This document shows positions 63,905 to 64,000 of a stretch of 64,000 nt of DNA, in pieces. The position numbers and the translations under genes were made by a program. This DNA is from Azorinus chamasolen (taxonomy: Eukaryota; Mollusca; Bivalvia; Cardiida; Solecurtidae). The DNA is taken from NCBI GenBank assembly GCA_963576725.1, contig OY755240.1:63762412-63826411 (forward strand). The letters run 5' to 3'. Each line of letters starts with the position of its first letter. Within the stretch, counting starts at the first letter, position 1. The notes beneath the pieces are model-generated. The model saw only the letters and a program-made list of their open reading frames with translations. It ran no database searches and was not told where the DNA came from.

Positions 63905-63955
63905 TTTTTATCATTCCTGCGAAATACGCCAGAAGCGAAAAATAAATATGAATAT
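63905..63955 (+). mobile_element. LINE 3' tail-like sequence
   Basis: GCGAAATACGCCAGAAGCGA followed by AAATAAATATGAATATGAAT, the short-repeat end typical of LINE 3' termini. The element body is not visible upstream. Confidence 0.4.
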
Positions 63956-64000
63956 GAATGATAAAAAAACAAAATGAAGAATGATAACGGGATAATTTGA

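Overview
This is AT-rich eukaryotic nuclear DNA from an invertebrate animal. A mollusc, probably a bivalve, is my inference from the repeat repertoire (foldback elements, tRNA-derived repeats, and satellites of roughly 150 bp). There are no operons, and most of the window is mobile DNA.

Host genes are few. Two near-identical, intronless SLC26/SulP anion-transporter genes (minus strand, coding 14219-16363 and 34666-36816) sit in two copies of a block about 6 kb long (about 14.02-20.1 kb and 34.46-40.93 kb). A split gene on the minus strand ends at 52082; its last two coding exons (56797-56888 and 52082-52339) join in phase and encode a charged, probably coiled-coil tail. Weaker candidates are a 53-codon ORF at 63093-63254, an unrecognised 139-codon ORF at 11125-11544, and possible exons at 60273-60400 and 46918-47172.

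Larger mobile elements: a LINE (about 1.7-4.28 kb) split by a hAT-type foldback with an 8-bp target duplication (2033-2998). A second hAT-type foldback lies at 9070-10131. A 6.9-kb Academ-like DNA transposon (27039-33964) encodes an XPG/FEN1-type nuclease and a CXC cysteine cluster; a paralogous empty site survives at 41997-41999. An element with terminal inverted repeats of about 110 bp and a 10-bp target duplication occupies 43931-45906. A miniature LTR retrotransposon (52757-53169) carries a tRNA-Thr-like gene inside its LTR. A decayed LINE with an R2-type CCHC motif and restriction-like endonuclease occupies about 53.3-56.6 kb. The last two lie inside the intron of the 52-57 kb gene.

Small elements: dozens of 150-330 bp foldbacks fall into several families (called A, B, C, E and F here). 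Families A, B and C have unrelated flanks but share a central palindrome of the form GCTCC-TNNA-GGAGC. Tandem repeats include a 59-bp x4 array (4903-5136), a 1172-bp perfect-junction duplication (23138-25482), arrays of about 150 bp (10.3-10.8, 12.9-13.4 and 48.5-49.2 kb), a 37-40 bp array upstream of each SLC26 copy, and a minisatellite of about 18 bp at 59.0-59.63 kb.

The most unusual items are the tRNA-bearing miniature retrotransposon, the XPG-nuclease transposon with its empty site, the common palindromic core of otherwise different foldbacks, and the duplicated intronless transporter.
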